A stretch of 10,174 nucleotides of DNA from Lysinibacillus_B sp036662795 (lineage in GTDB: Bacteria > Bacillota > Bacilli > Bacillales_A > Planococcaceae): positions 1 to 10,174 of the forward strand of contig NZ_JBAFWZ010000047.1 in NCBI RefSeq assembly GCF_036662795.1, read 5' to 3'. Positions 1 to 5,672 of the stretch are shown in pieces. A program made the translations under genes and the position numbers. Positions within the stretch are counted from its first letter, which is position 1; each line of letters begins with the position of its first letter. Under the pieces are notes generated by a model. That model searched no databases, had not been told where the DNA came from, and saw only the letters and a list, made by a program, of their open reading frames with translations.

Positions 1-46
1 ATGGTAGTTGGGGGCTTCCCCCTGTGAGAGTAGGACGTCGCTAGGC
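1..46 (+). rRNA. rrf: 5S ribosomal RNA, 3' end (partial)
   Basis: The first 46 bases match the 3' third of a Bacillales 5S rRNA. They contain the helix with a GGGGG arm and a CCCCC arm around a TTC-containing turn (about 10-22), then TGTGAGAGTAGGACG and the closing strand TCGCTAGGC that pairs with the 5' end outside the window. The gene begins upstream of the window, so this is the distal end of an rRNA operon reading to the right. The exact 3' nucleotide (about 46) is inferred from the known 5S end. Confidence 0.93.
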
Positions 47-52
47 ACAAAC

Positions 53-82
53 AAAGGTCTGAGAATTATCTCAGGCTTTTTT
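53..82 (+). terminator. Rho-independent terminator of the rRNA operon
   Basis: The arms CTGAGA (59-64) and TCTCAG (69-74) pair around the loop ATTA. T-G and G-C pairs extend the stem, and the A-rich 5' flank (53-55) pairs into the T run at 77-82. It lies six bases after the 5S 3' end, so it should stop the rRNA transcript before guaD. Confidence 0.85.
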
Positions 83-124
83 CTGTTGTTTTAAATTCTT
101 CGTCTCATTGATTCAATTAAATAC

Positions 125-167
125 CTGACTTTATATGATAGACTTTCCTATAAAAAAACCCTATACT
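125..167 (+). promoter_or_regulatory. Candidate sigma-A promoters for guaD
   Basis: Two overlapping candidates are visible. CTGACT (125-130), an 18-base spacer and TATAAA (149-154) form the first. TAGACT (139-144), a 17-base spacer and TATACT (162-167) form the second. Each has a 4/6 match at -35 and 5/6 at -10. Either would start transcription 25-45 bases upstream of the guaD start. I see no purine riboswitch or convincing PurR box in the leader. Confidence 0.4.
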
Positions 168-204
168 GAGAGCATTCGAATATTACAACATTGAAGGAGC
201 ATCT

Positions 205-1569
205 ATGTCGAACTACACACATATTTTCCGAGGAACTGCTTTTTCGAGCAATTCTCCAAAAGAACTTCAAATATTAGAAAATCATCTTTATTGTATAAAT
301 GAGGATGGCATGATCGAAAAAATTGTTGCACCAGCAGAGGATGATTATGACATATTATTAAATATGTATGAGGGCAAGGACAACTTCCATCAGTTAGCGG
401 AAGGGCAATACTTGCTCCCTGGATTTGTTGATTTACATGTGCACGCACCACAATGGGCACAATCCGGAACCGCATTGGATATTCCGCTTTTTGATTGGCT
501 AAACACATATACATTTCCTATTGAATCGAAATTTTCAAATATATCCTTTGCTAAAAGGGTATATGAGGATGTTGTTAGTACTTTACTAGCAAATGGTACG
601 ACAACGGCCCTCTATTTTGCGACAGTGCATAAGGAAGCTAGTATTTTGCTTGCGGAAATATGTGCTAAAAAAGGACAGCGTGGATTAGTTGGGAAAGTCG
701 TAATGGATAATCCAGAACAGACTCCATCGTATTATCGGGATAACGATACGAGGGCTGCACTAGTTGATACGGAAGAATTTATTTTAGCGGTAAAAGAATT
801 AGGAGAATCAGTAAAGCAAGGCGTTTATCCTGTTGTGACACCGCGTTTTATTCCGAGCTGTACAACTGAAGGGCTACAAGGCTTAGGGGAATTAGCAGCT
901 AAGTATGATACGTACATCCAGTCACATTGTAGTGAAAGTGATTGGGCGCATCAGTATGTACAAGAGCGCTATGGTAAAAATGATGCTTTTGCATTACATG
1001 ATTTTGGGCTTTTACGTGAAAAATCAGTCATGGCGCACTGTAATTTCTTAGATGATGCTGATGCCGACCTATTTGTACAAACAGGAACGGCGATTAGTCA
1101 CTGTCCTATTTCAAATGCTTATTTTGCTAATAGCGTGATTCCACTTGCACATTTCCATGCTAAAGGAGTTGATATTGGTCTAGGTTCTGATATTTCAGGT
1201 GGATTTTCTCCTAGCTTGTTTGACAATATCCGTCAAGCGGTTATGTCATCTCGTATGTTAGAAGATGGTGTGAACCCAGCGCTCCCTGCGAATGAACGAG
1301 GTGTACGGGATGCTCGCATTACGGTTAATGAAGCCTTTTACTTTGCTACTGCTGGTGGTGGGGAAAGCTTAAGTTTACCAATAGGGTGCATAGCTGAAAA
1401 CTATACTTGGGATGTTCAAGTGATTGATACAAAGATTCCATCGGCCAGACTTCCGATTTACGATGAGAATGAGCCTTTACACGATATTTTCCAAAAAATG
1501 ATGTATTTAGCTCGTCCAGAAAACATTCGTGAAGTGTGGGTTCAAGGAGAAAAGGTGCATTCACGTTAA
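205..1569 (+). CDS. guaD: Guanine deaminase (amidohydrolase superfamily)
   Basis: This 454-residue protein should hydrolyse guanine to xanthine and ammonia in the cytosol, a purine-salvage and nitrogen-scavenging step. It belongs to the metal-dependent amidohydrolase family (as E. coli GuaD, about 440 residues), not the short cytidine-deaminase-like GuaD of B. subtilis. The visible TIM-barrel metal site is complete. H78 and H80 lie in PGFVDLHVHAPQ, typical of guanine deaminases. H241 lies in SHCSES with E244, H278 in MAHC, and D329 in GSDISGG. The ATG at 205 has an AAGGAG ribosome binding site at 194-199 with 5-base spacing. The gene stands alone between the rRNA terminator and its own terminator, so it is probably monocistronic. 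A related aminohydrolase substrate is possible, but the APQW context favours guanine. Confidence 0.92.
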   Translation: MSNYTHIFRGTAFSSNSPKELQILENHLYCINEDGMIEKIVAPAEDDYDILLNMYEGKDNFHQLAEGQYLLPGFVDLHVHAPQWAQSGTALDIPLFDWLNTYTFPIESKFSNISFAKRVYEDVVSTLLANGTTTALYFATVHKEASILLAEICAKKGQRGLVGKVVMDNPEQTPSYYRDNDTRAALVDTEEFILAVKELGESVKQGVYPVVTPRFIPSCTTEGLQGLGELAAKYDTYIQSHCSESDWAHQYVQERYGKNDAFALHDFGLLREKSVMAHCNFLDDADADLFVQTGTAISHCPISNAYFANSVIPLAHFHAKGVDIGLGSDISGGFSPSLFDNIRQAVMSSRMLEDGVNPALPANERGVRDARITVNEAFYFATAGGGESLSLPIGCIAENYTWDVQVIDTKIPSARLPIYDENEPLHDIFQKMMYLARPENIREVWVQGEKVHSR

Positions 1570-1604
1570 AAGAAAAACGACCAAAAGTGGTCGTTTTTCT
1601 TTTA
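1568..1604 (+). terminator. Rho-independent terminator of guaD
   Basis: A perfect 12-base-pair stem joins AGAAAAACGACC (1571-1582) to GGTCGTTTTTCT (1589-1600) around a short A-rich loop, with further A-T pairs reaching into the guaD stop codon and TTT at 1601-1603. It is nearly symmetric and could also stop transcription from the right. Confidence 0.9.
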
Positions 1605-1674
1605 TTATAAAGGGTTATAAATCTTAAAAATATTGAAATATAGTTAAAATTTAATTTAAATTGTAAAAAAGCTA

Positions 1675-1703
1675 TTGTCATTCTTTTAACTACTTGCTAT
1701 AAT
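1675..1703 (+). promoter_or_regulatory. Strong sigma-A promoter of the tRNA-Asp gene
   Basis: TTGTCA (1675-1680) and a perfect TATAAT (1698-1703) are separated by 17 bases, and TG at 1695-1696 makes an extended -10 element (TGCTATAAT). Initiation would fall near 1710, about 25 bases upstream of the tRNA. This is the best promoter in the window, as expected for a stable RNA gene. Confidence 0.85.
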
Positions 1704-1735
1704 AAAAAATGTCCTAAAGAGATAATTGAATAAAT

Positions 1736-1811
1736 GGTCCCGTGGTGTAGCGGTTAACATGCCTGCCTGTCACGCAGGAGATCGCCGGTTCGATCCCGGT
1801 CGGGACCGCCA
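1736..1811 (+). tRNA. tRNA-Asp (anticodon GTC)
   Basis: This is a 76-nucleotide cloverleaf. Acceptor strands GGTCCCG (1736-1742) and CGGGACC (1801-1807) pair, followed by discriminator G1808 and an encoded CCA (1809-1811). The anticodon stem CCTGC/GCAGG (1762-1766/1774-1778) encloses the loop CTGTCAC with GTC at 1769-1771. The T arm contains GGTTCGATCCC. G at the first base pair, anticodon GTC and discriminator G are the normal aspartate identity elements. It is a solitary tRNA gene with its own promoter and terminator, not part of a post-rRNA tRNA array. Confidence 0.97.
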
Positions 1812-1823
1812 TTTTATTTGTAG

Positions 1824-1861
1824 TTTTTATAAGAAGCAGATTCTTATAAAGGCTTTTTTTT
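1824..1861 (+). terminator. Rho-independent terminator of tRNA-Asp
   Basis: A perfect 10-base-pair stem joins TTTATAAGAA (1826-1835) to TTCTTATAAA (1841-1850) around the loop GCAGA, followed by GGC and an eight-T run. It lies 12 bases after the tRNA CCA end. From here to about 2020 the sequence is AT-rich and I see nothing supportable in it. Confidence 0.85.
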
Positions 1862-2021
1862 ATTTAATAAAATGTATTGCTAAGAAAGCTTTGCAAACGA
1901 TCAAGTACTATAACCTTATTGAATATACCTTAAAAACAACAAGACCCGTTGATAAAAAGGGCAAAAGTAGCAATTTACTTAAATTTAAACATCTAAATCT
2001 CTACCCCTTCATATACTAGAT

Positions 2022-2050
2022 TTGCGTTGTTTCGACGAGCTATATATAAA
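2022..2050 (+). promoter_or_regulatory. Weak candidate promoter for the small lipoprotein gene
   Basis: TTGCGT (2022-2027), a 17-base spacer and TATAAA (2045-2050) give a poor -35 (3/6) and a good -10 (5/6). An alternative -10, TATAGA, sits at 2051-2056. Start would be about 35-40 bases upstream of the proposed TTG start. The call rests mostly on position after the tRNA terminator. Confidence 0.3.
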
Positions 2051-2096
2051 TATAGAGTGTTAAAATAACATGTATTTTACCAGTGGGGGTGTGAAT

Positions 2097-2429
2097 TTGA
2101 CACTAATTGGATTAGTGAAAACAGTGGGCATAGGAATAATCGCCTTAGGATTGCTTGGATGTGAAAATGAACTAATAGCGATTGAGGATTCGAACTCATA
2201 TGAATGGCAAAAATATATGAACGAGACTGAATACCATCAGCTGATGGAAGGCATGACTTATTTGGAGGTTGTTGAAATAGCTGGTGGTCAGGGTGAGCAG
2301 CAAGAGGAAAACCTATTCTTTTGGAAAGATGAAATATTAATGACACAGGCGTATCAAATAGAATTTAAGGATAGTAAACTTGTAAGTAAAAAAATAGTAG
2401 AACAACGTGGGCATTCTACACGTGAGTAA
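2097..2429 (+). CDS. Small predicted lipoprotein, SmpA/BLIP-like (DUF3862-type) domain
   Basis: I do not recognise a named gene. With the TTG start at 2097 the product is 110 residues. The start is chosen because GGGGGTG (2085-2091) resembles the GGAGGTG Shine-Dalgarno at 5-base spacing; a GTG at 2091 would overlap that site, and an ATG at 2070 lacks one. Residues 3-21 form a hydrophobic segment with one lysine (K8), ending in the lipobox LLGC, so C22 is the likely lipidation site and the mature protein of about 89 residues would be membrane-anchored outside the cell. The pattern EGMTYLEVVEIAGG, then a tryptophan (FFW), then YQIEFKDSKLVSKK resembles the small alpha/beta fold of SmpA/OmlA, BLIP and DUF3862 proteins. 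That assignment is from memory of the motif and is tentative. The gene is flanked by terminators, so it is probably monocistronic. Confidence 0.72.
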   Translation: MTLIGLVKTVGIGIIALGLLGCENELIAIEDSNSYEWQKYMNETEYHQLMEGMTYLEVVEIAGGQGEQQEENLFFWKDEILMTQAYQIEFKDSKLVSKKIVEQRGHSTRE

Positions 2430-2461
2430 AGGCATTTCGTAAAATTGAGATGCTTTTTCTT
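2428..2461 (+). terminator. Terminator after the lipoprotein gene
   Basis: GCATTTC (2432-2438) pairs with GAGATGC (2447-2453, one G-T pair). AAAG (2428-2431) extends the stem into the T run starting at 2454, and the sequence continues TTTTTCTTT. The stem begins inside the stop codon of the lipoprotein gene. Confidence 0.75.
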
Positions 2462-2473
2462 TATGTATTAGTT

Positions 2474-2502
2474 TTGAACATTTCAAGCGCTTCAAGTAAA
2501 CT
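2474..2502 (+). promoter_or_regulatory. Candidate promoter of the tsaE-tsaB-rimI-tsaD operon
   Basis: TTGAAC (2474-2479), a 17-base spacer and TAAACT (2497-2502) match sigma-A consensus 4/6 in each box. The only gap available for an operon promoter is 2462-2528. The spacer contains the palindrome AAGCGCTT (2485-2492), the core of a catabolite-responsive (cre) element, though the outer positions deviate. Confidence 0.38.
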
Positions 2503-2534
2503 AGAAGTAATGCATTCTGGAAGGGAATATGAAG

Positions 2535-2987
2535 ATGGTATTTGAAAAGCATATAAGATCAATTGAAGAAACAAAACGACTTGCTTATGATTTATCGCAG
2601 CTTCTTAAGGCACAGCATACGATTACACTTGAAGGTGATTTAGGAGCAGGGAAAACAACCTTTACGCAAGCTTTAGCAAAAGGATTAGGTATTACACGAA
2701 CTGTTAATAGTCCAACCTTTACAATTATGAAGCAATATGAGGGGCGATTACCTTTAAATCATTTGGATGTGTATCGTTTAGCAGATAGTGATGAGGATTT
2801 AGGTTGGGATGAGATTTTTTACGGTGATGCAGTAACAGTAGTGGAATGGGCGCATTTAATTGAAGAAGATCTACCAGCAGAACGTCTTGCAATTGAGATA
2901 ACGCGTATTGATGATACTGCAAGGAAATTTGTATTTAAACCAATGGGCGAAGCATACGTCGGGTTGTGTAAGGAGTTATTAAAATGA
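2535..2987 (+). CDS. tsaE: tRNA t6A biosynthesis ATPase TsaE
   Basis: TsaE is the small P-loop ATPase that binds the TsaB-TsaD heterodimer and drives cycles of N6-threonylcarbamoyladenosine (t6A37) formation on ANN-decoding tRNAs. From the ATG at 2535 the product is 150 residues, near the family norm. Visible motifs are the Walker A GDLGAGKT (residues 34-41), the family signature SPTFT (about 59-63), HLDVYRL (76-82) and the conserved VEW (103-105). Another in-frame ATG at 2529 gives two more residues, but it would sit only about two bases after the AAGGGA-type site (2521-2526), so 2535 is preferred. It is the first gene of a four-gene overlapping operon; its TGA overlaps the tsaB start as ATGA. 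The equivalent in B. subtilis is ydiB. Confidence 0.95.
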   Translation: MVFEKHIRSIEETKRLAYDLSQLLKAQHTITLEGDLGAGKTTFTQALAKGLGITRTVNSPTFTIMKQYEGRLPLNHLDVYRLADSDEDLGWDEIFYGDAVTVVEWAHLIEEDLPAERLAIEITRIDDTARKFVFKPMGEAYVGLCKELLK

Positions 2988-3688
2988 TTTGGTTAGGAAT
3001 TGATACAGCGAATGCACCACTTTCTGTCACGATTGTGAAGGATGGAAAAGTACTAGCAGAAGTTGTACAAAATAATAAATTAACCCACTCTGTAGGTGCA
3101 ATGCCAGCAATTGAAGAGGTTTTTGCGAAAGCTTCGATACAGCCTGCTGAGATCGATGCAATTGCTGTTTCAGAGGGACCTGGCTCTTATACAGGTGTAC
3201 GAATAGGTGTAACAATAGCGAAGACGCTCGCGTGGACCTTGAAGAAGCCTTTAGTAGGGGTTTCGAGTCTGCAAGCCTTAGCAGCGAATGCCGAGTTATT
3301 TAATGGGATCATTTGCCCGTTATTTGATGCACGTCGCCAACATGTGTATACAGCGGCATATAGAGGAGATACACTTGAAACAGTTATTGCTGAAACGCAT
3401 GCTAGTATTGATACACTGATAGAAAAATTAAGTGGGCTACGAGAGCCGGTTCTATTTATCGGTACGGATGTTGATATGTATTTTGAAATAATTGTTGATG
3501 TATTAGGTGAAAAGGCAATTCGTGCACCATTTACGCTCGATTTACCAAGAGCTTCCGAGCTTATTAAATTAGCAGCAAAGCAGCCATTACCTGCAGTAGA
3601 GTCTGTCCATTCGTTTGTCCCTCAGTATCGACGAATTGCAGAAGCGGAAGCTAACTGGATTAAGGAACAAAAGAAGGTGCAGGAATGA
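2984..3688 (+). CDS. tsaB: tRNA t6A biosynthesis protein TsaB
   Basis: TsaB is a catalytically inactive ASKHA-fold paralogue of TsaD; it dimerises with TsaD and supports t6A37 transfer to tRNA. The 234-residue product begins MIWLGIDTAN, the degenerate nucleotide-binding beta-hairpin. It carries the hallmark SEGPGSYTGVRIG (residues 63-75) and SSLQALA (94-100). Length fits the family (220-240). The ATG at 2984 overlaps the tsaE stop by four bases, with AAGGAG at 2970-2975 as its ribosome binding site, so translational coupling is likely. Its own stop overlaps the rimI start in the same ATGA fashion. It was formerly misannotated as a glycoprotease-like protein (YeaZ/YdiC). Confidence 0.95.
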   Translation: MIWLGIDTANAPLSVTIVKDGKVLAEVVQNNKLTHSVGAMPAIEEVFAKASIQPAEIDAIAVSEGPGSYTGVRIGVTIAKTLAWTLKKPLVGVSSLQALAANAELFNGIICPLFDARRQHVYTAAYRGDTLETVIAETHASIDTLIEKLSGLREPVLFIGTDVDMYFEIIVDVLGEKAIRAPFTLDLPRASELIKLAAKQPLPAVESVHSFVPQYRRIAEAEANWIKEQKKVQE

Positions 3689-4131
3689 TTCAGTACCGAA
3701 AGATGACGCCTGAGGATGTAGAGGCAGTGTATGCTATCGAAGTGGCAACATTTCCAATACCGTGGACATTAGATTCTTTTCATTATGAAATGCGCGAAAA
3801 TCAATTTGCTCATTATATAGTGGCAGAGGACGAATCTGGTATTATTGGCTTTTGTGGAATGTGGCTTGTGATTGATGCAGCACAAATTACAAATGTAGCC
3901 GTAGTTGAGAATGTACGAGGGCAGGGCATTGGGGAAACACTAATGCGTGAGGCAATGCGTATTGCACGTGAGGCAAACATGGATGTGATGAGCTTAGAAG
4001 TACGAGTATCGAACACACCAGCGAAAACCCTTTATCAAAAATTAGGCTTTCAGGACGGTGGTATTCGAAAGGGTTATTATACGGATAATGGAGAGGATGC
4101 TCTCGTAATGTGGGTGAATTTACATGGATAA
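3685..4131 (+). CDS. rimI: GNAT N-acetyltransferase, RimI family
   Basis: This 148-residue protein is a single GNAT domain. It has the acetyl-CoA pyrophosphate loop RGQGIG (residues 79-84, after NVAVVENV), the following helix ETLMREAM, and the C-terminal LYQKLGF (111-117) plus RKGYYTDNGEDALVM typical of RimI. RimI acetylates the N-terminus of ribosomal protein S18 in E. coli, and related enzymes acetylate other protein N-termini. Its placement between tsaB and tsaD is a long-standing Firmicute arrangement, but a direct role in t6A synthesis is not implied. The start overlaps the tsaB stop by four bases, and the end overlaps tsaD by eight. The exact substrate here is inferred. Confidence 0.9.
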   Translation: MIQYRKMTPEDVEAVYAIEVATFPIPWTLDSFHYEMRENQFAHYIVAEDESGIIGFCGMWLVIDAAQITNVAVVENVRGQGIGETLMREAMRIAREANMDVMSLEVRVSNTPAKTLYQKLGFQDGGIRKGYYTDNGEDALVMWVNLHG

Positions 4132-5137
4132 ATATATTTTAGCAATTGAGACAAGCTGTGATGAAACAGCGGCTAGTATTATTAAAAATGGCACGGAGAT
4201 CATTTCAAACGTTGTTTCGTCTCAAATTGAAAGTCATAAACGTTTTGGCGGGGTAGTACCTGAAATCGCTTCTCGTCATCATGTGGAGCAAATGACGATT
4301 GTCATTGAAGAAGCATTAGCACAAGCGGGTGTGGAGCCAAGTGATTTAGCAGCTGTTGCTGTTACAGAGGGGCCGGGTTTAGTAGGTGCACTTTTAATTG
4401 GAATTAATGCTGCGAAGGCTTTTGCTTTTGCTCATAGCCTCCCACTTATTCCGGTGCATCATATTGCTGGGCATATTTACGCAAATGCACTCTTACAGCC
4501 GATGGAATTTCCGTTACTAGCACTTGTAGTGTCTGGAGGGCATACGGAGCTCGTGTATATGAAGGAGCATGGTAGCTTTGAGTTAATTGGTGAGACGCGT
4601 GATGATGCTGCGGGTGAGGCGTACGATAAGGTAGCGCGTGTACTTAATTTACCGTATCCTGGTGGTCCACATATCGATCGACTAGCACATGAAGCGGAAG
4701 AAGCGGTACCGTTCCCACGGGTTTGGCTCGAGGAAGGCTCATATGATTTTAGCTTCAGTGGATTAAAATCGGCAGTTATTAATTATAAGCATAATATGAA
4801 TCAACGGGGGGAGGAAATTATCCCGTCCCACGTAGCGAAAGGCTTCCAGGATAGTGTTGTGGAAGTATTAACTACGAAAACCTTACGAGCAGCCCGAGAA
4901 TACAATGTGAAACAAGTTATTGCTGCGGGTGGTGTATCGGCAAACAAGGGCTTAAGAACAGCCCTAGAGCGAACGTTTGCGGCGGAAGGAATTCCATTTT
5001 ATGTCCCTCCGTTAAAGCTCTGTACGGATAATGCCGCTATGATAGGGGCTGCTGGCTTCTATATGTATGAAGCAGGCGTACAAGGTAATTTAAAAATGAA
5101 TGGTAAGCCAGGAATGGAACTTACTAGCTGGACATAA
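4124..5137 (+). CDS. tsaD: tRNA N6-adenosine threonylcarbamoyltransferase TsaD
   Basis: TsaD (formerly Gcp/YgjD) is the catalytic subunit that transfers the threonylcarbamoyl group from TC-AMP, made by TsaC, onto A37 of ANN-decoding tRNAs. The 337-residue product has the full Kae1/TsaD set: ETSCDETAA (residues 9-17), the metal-binding HIAGH with H113 and H117, SGGHTEL (137-143), DDAAGEAYDKVAR (160-172), AAGGVSANKGLR (267-278) and the third metal ligand D302 in CTDNAAM. The ATG lies inside rimI, eight bases before its stop, with only a weak GGGTG upstream (4112-4116), so expression probably depends on translational coupling. A strong terminator follows seven bases after the stop, closing the operon. 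Confidence 0.97.
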   Translation: MDKYILAIETSCDETAASIIKNGTEIISNVVSSQIESHKRFGGVVPEIASRHHVEQMTIVIEEALAQAGVEPSDLAAVAVTEGPGLVGALLIGINAAKAFAFAHSLPLIPVHHIAGHIYANALLQPMEFPLLALVVSGGHTELVYMKEHGSFELIGETRDDAAGEAYDKVARVLNLPYPGGPHIDRLAHEAEEAVPFPRVWLEEGSYDFSFSGLKSAVINYKHNMNQRGEEIIPSHVAKGFQDSVVEVLTTKTLRAAREYNVKQVIAAGGVSANKGLRTALERTFAAEGIPFYVPPLKLCTDNAAMIGAAGFYMYEAGVQGNLKMNGKPGMELTSWT

Positions 5138-5143
5138 AGTAGT

Positions 5144-5181
5144 AAGGACATTACGTAATTTCGTAATGTTCTTTTATTTTT
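5144..5181 (+). terminator. Terminator of the tsaE-tsaB-rimI-tsaD operon
   Basis: GGACATTACG (5146-5155) pairs with CGTAATGTTC (5162-5171, one G-T pair) around a six-base loop. AA at 5144-5145 pairs into the T run, and TTTTATTTTT follows. It separates the operon from the DnaA-box region. Confidence 0.88.
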
Positions 5182-5216
5182 GTACGAAATAGATTCTGTT
5201 GAAAATATGTTGAATT

Positions 5217-5247
5217 TTGTCGCGAGATAGCTTGTTTATTCTATAAT
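5217..5247 (+). promoter_or_regulatory. Weak candidate promoter reading into the DnaA-box region
   Basis: A perfect TATAAT occurs at 5242-5247, with TTGTCG (5217-5222) upstream at a long 19-base spacing. Initiation would be near 5254, just before the first DnaA box, and no good reading frame follows directly. It may be chance in AT-rich DNA. Confidence 0.22.
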
Positions 5248-5275
5248 TTTATTGATGTAGGAGTTTTCTGAAAAC

Positions 5276-5487
5276 TTATCCACAGGTTAGAACAAGTTAT
5301 TAAAAAAAGTCAACACGAACACTCGTACTTATGCACAAACTGTGGATAACTTGTGGGTAAACTGTGATTTTTCTATATATTGTGTTACGTTTTTCACAAA
5401 AACATGTGGAAAAACAAAATTTGGATTGTGGATAATGTGGAAAACTCTGTTGATATGTTGTTATAACTGCATTTCTAATGTGTATAA
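5276..5487. promoter_or_regulatory. DnaA-box cluster (five perfect, four near-perfect sites)
   Basis: Nine matches to TTATNCACA or its complement TGTGNATAA lie within 212 bases. Perfect sites are 5276-5284 (+), 5329-5337 (+), 5341-5349 (-), 5427-5435 (-) and 5479-5487 (-). Sites with one mismatch are 5352-5360 (-), 5390-5398 (+), 5405-5413 (-) and 5436-5444 (-). The 5329 and 5341 boxes form an inverted pair three bases apart, and 5427/5436 are directly abutting. Several starts are about 11, 22 or 53 bases apart, close to whole helical turns. DnaA is the replication initiator. No dnaA, dnaN or rpmH gene is adjacent, so this is not the usual oriC. A DnaA-titrating cluster in the equivalent tsaD(gcp)-ydiF gap is known in B. 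subtilis, as I recall, so a replication-timing or DnaA-reservoir role is the best inference. Confidence 0.88.
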
Positions 5488-5553
5488 AATTGTGGAGTTT
5501 TTTACGCGAAATTTGTATATTGACCAATATATATGTAAATGGATTCGACAAAC

Positions 5554-5562
5554 TGCTATAAA
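5554..5562 (+). promoter_or_regulatory. Candidate extended -10 for the small membrane protein gene
   Basis: TGCTATAAA at 5554-5562 is an extended -10 element with a 5/6 hexamer. The -35 region at 17-base spacing (5534-5539) is poor. It would give a leader of roughly 100 bases that includes the two palindromes at 5597-5610 and 5629-5640. Confidence 0.3.
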
Positions 5563-5596
5563 AGCATATTATGATGGAATAATGAATGATATATAC

Positions 5597-5640
5597 CCAT
5601 ATTAATATGGTATGTCTACAAAAATTTATTCATATATGAA
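5597..5640. repeat. Two perfect palindromes upstream of the small membrane protein gene
   Basis: CCATATTAATATGG (5597-5610) is a perfect 14-base palindrome, and TTCATATATGAA (5629-5640) is a perfect 12-base palindrome. They are 18 bases apart and end 19 bases before the AAGGAGG site. GTCTA (5614-5618) and TAGAC (5646-5650) could also pair around the second one. They could be operators or leader hairpins, but AT-rich DNA makes such palindromes fairly common. Confidence 0.5.
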
Positions 5641-5672
5641 CAATATAGACACTAGTTTAAGGAGGGCTGTCC

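Noticed and set aside
46..204. A purine riboswitch upstream of guaD
   Set aside because: The conserved purine-aptamer core and P1-P3 stems are not visible, and the leader is too short after the candidate promoters.
1726..2019. A 97-codon open frame running through the tRNA-Asp gene
   Set aside because: It covers the tRNA and its terminator, has no ribosome binding site and no recognisable protein sequence.
2535..5137. A novel four-gene system
   Set aside because: Every member matches the well-known t6A operon arrangement (tsaE-tsaB-rimI-tsaD) with intact motifs.
5276..5487. The DnaA-box cluster as the main chromosomal origin oriC
   Set aside because: None of dnaA, dnaN, recF, rpmH, gyrB or other typical oriC neighbours is present, and the flanking genes match a locus far from oriC in B. 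subtilis.
5363..5499. Further DnaA-like sites (TGTGATTTT at 5363, TGTTGATAT at 5448, TGTGGAGTT at 5491)
   Set aside because: They carry two or three mismatches to TGTGNATAA and are expected by chance in such DNA, so they are left out of the count.
5342..5605. An 87-codon open frame on the plus strand across the DnaA boxes
   Set aside because: It has no ribosome binding site, a Cys/Trp/Tyr-rich unlikely composition, and arises from the repeated TGTGGATAA-type sites. The opposite-strand frame at 5300-5551 is equally unconvincing.
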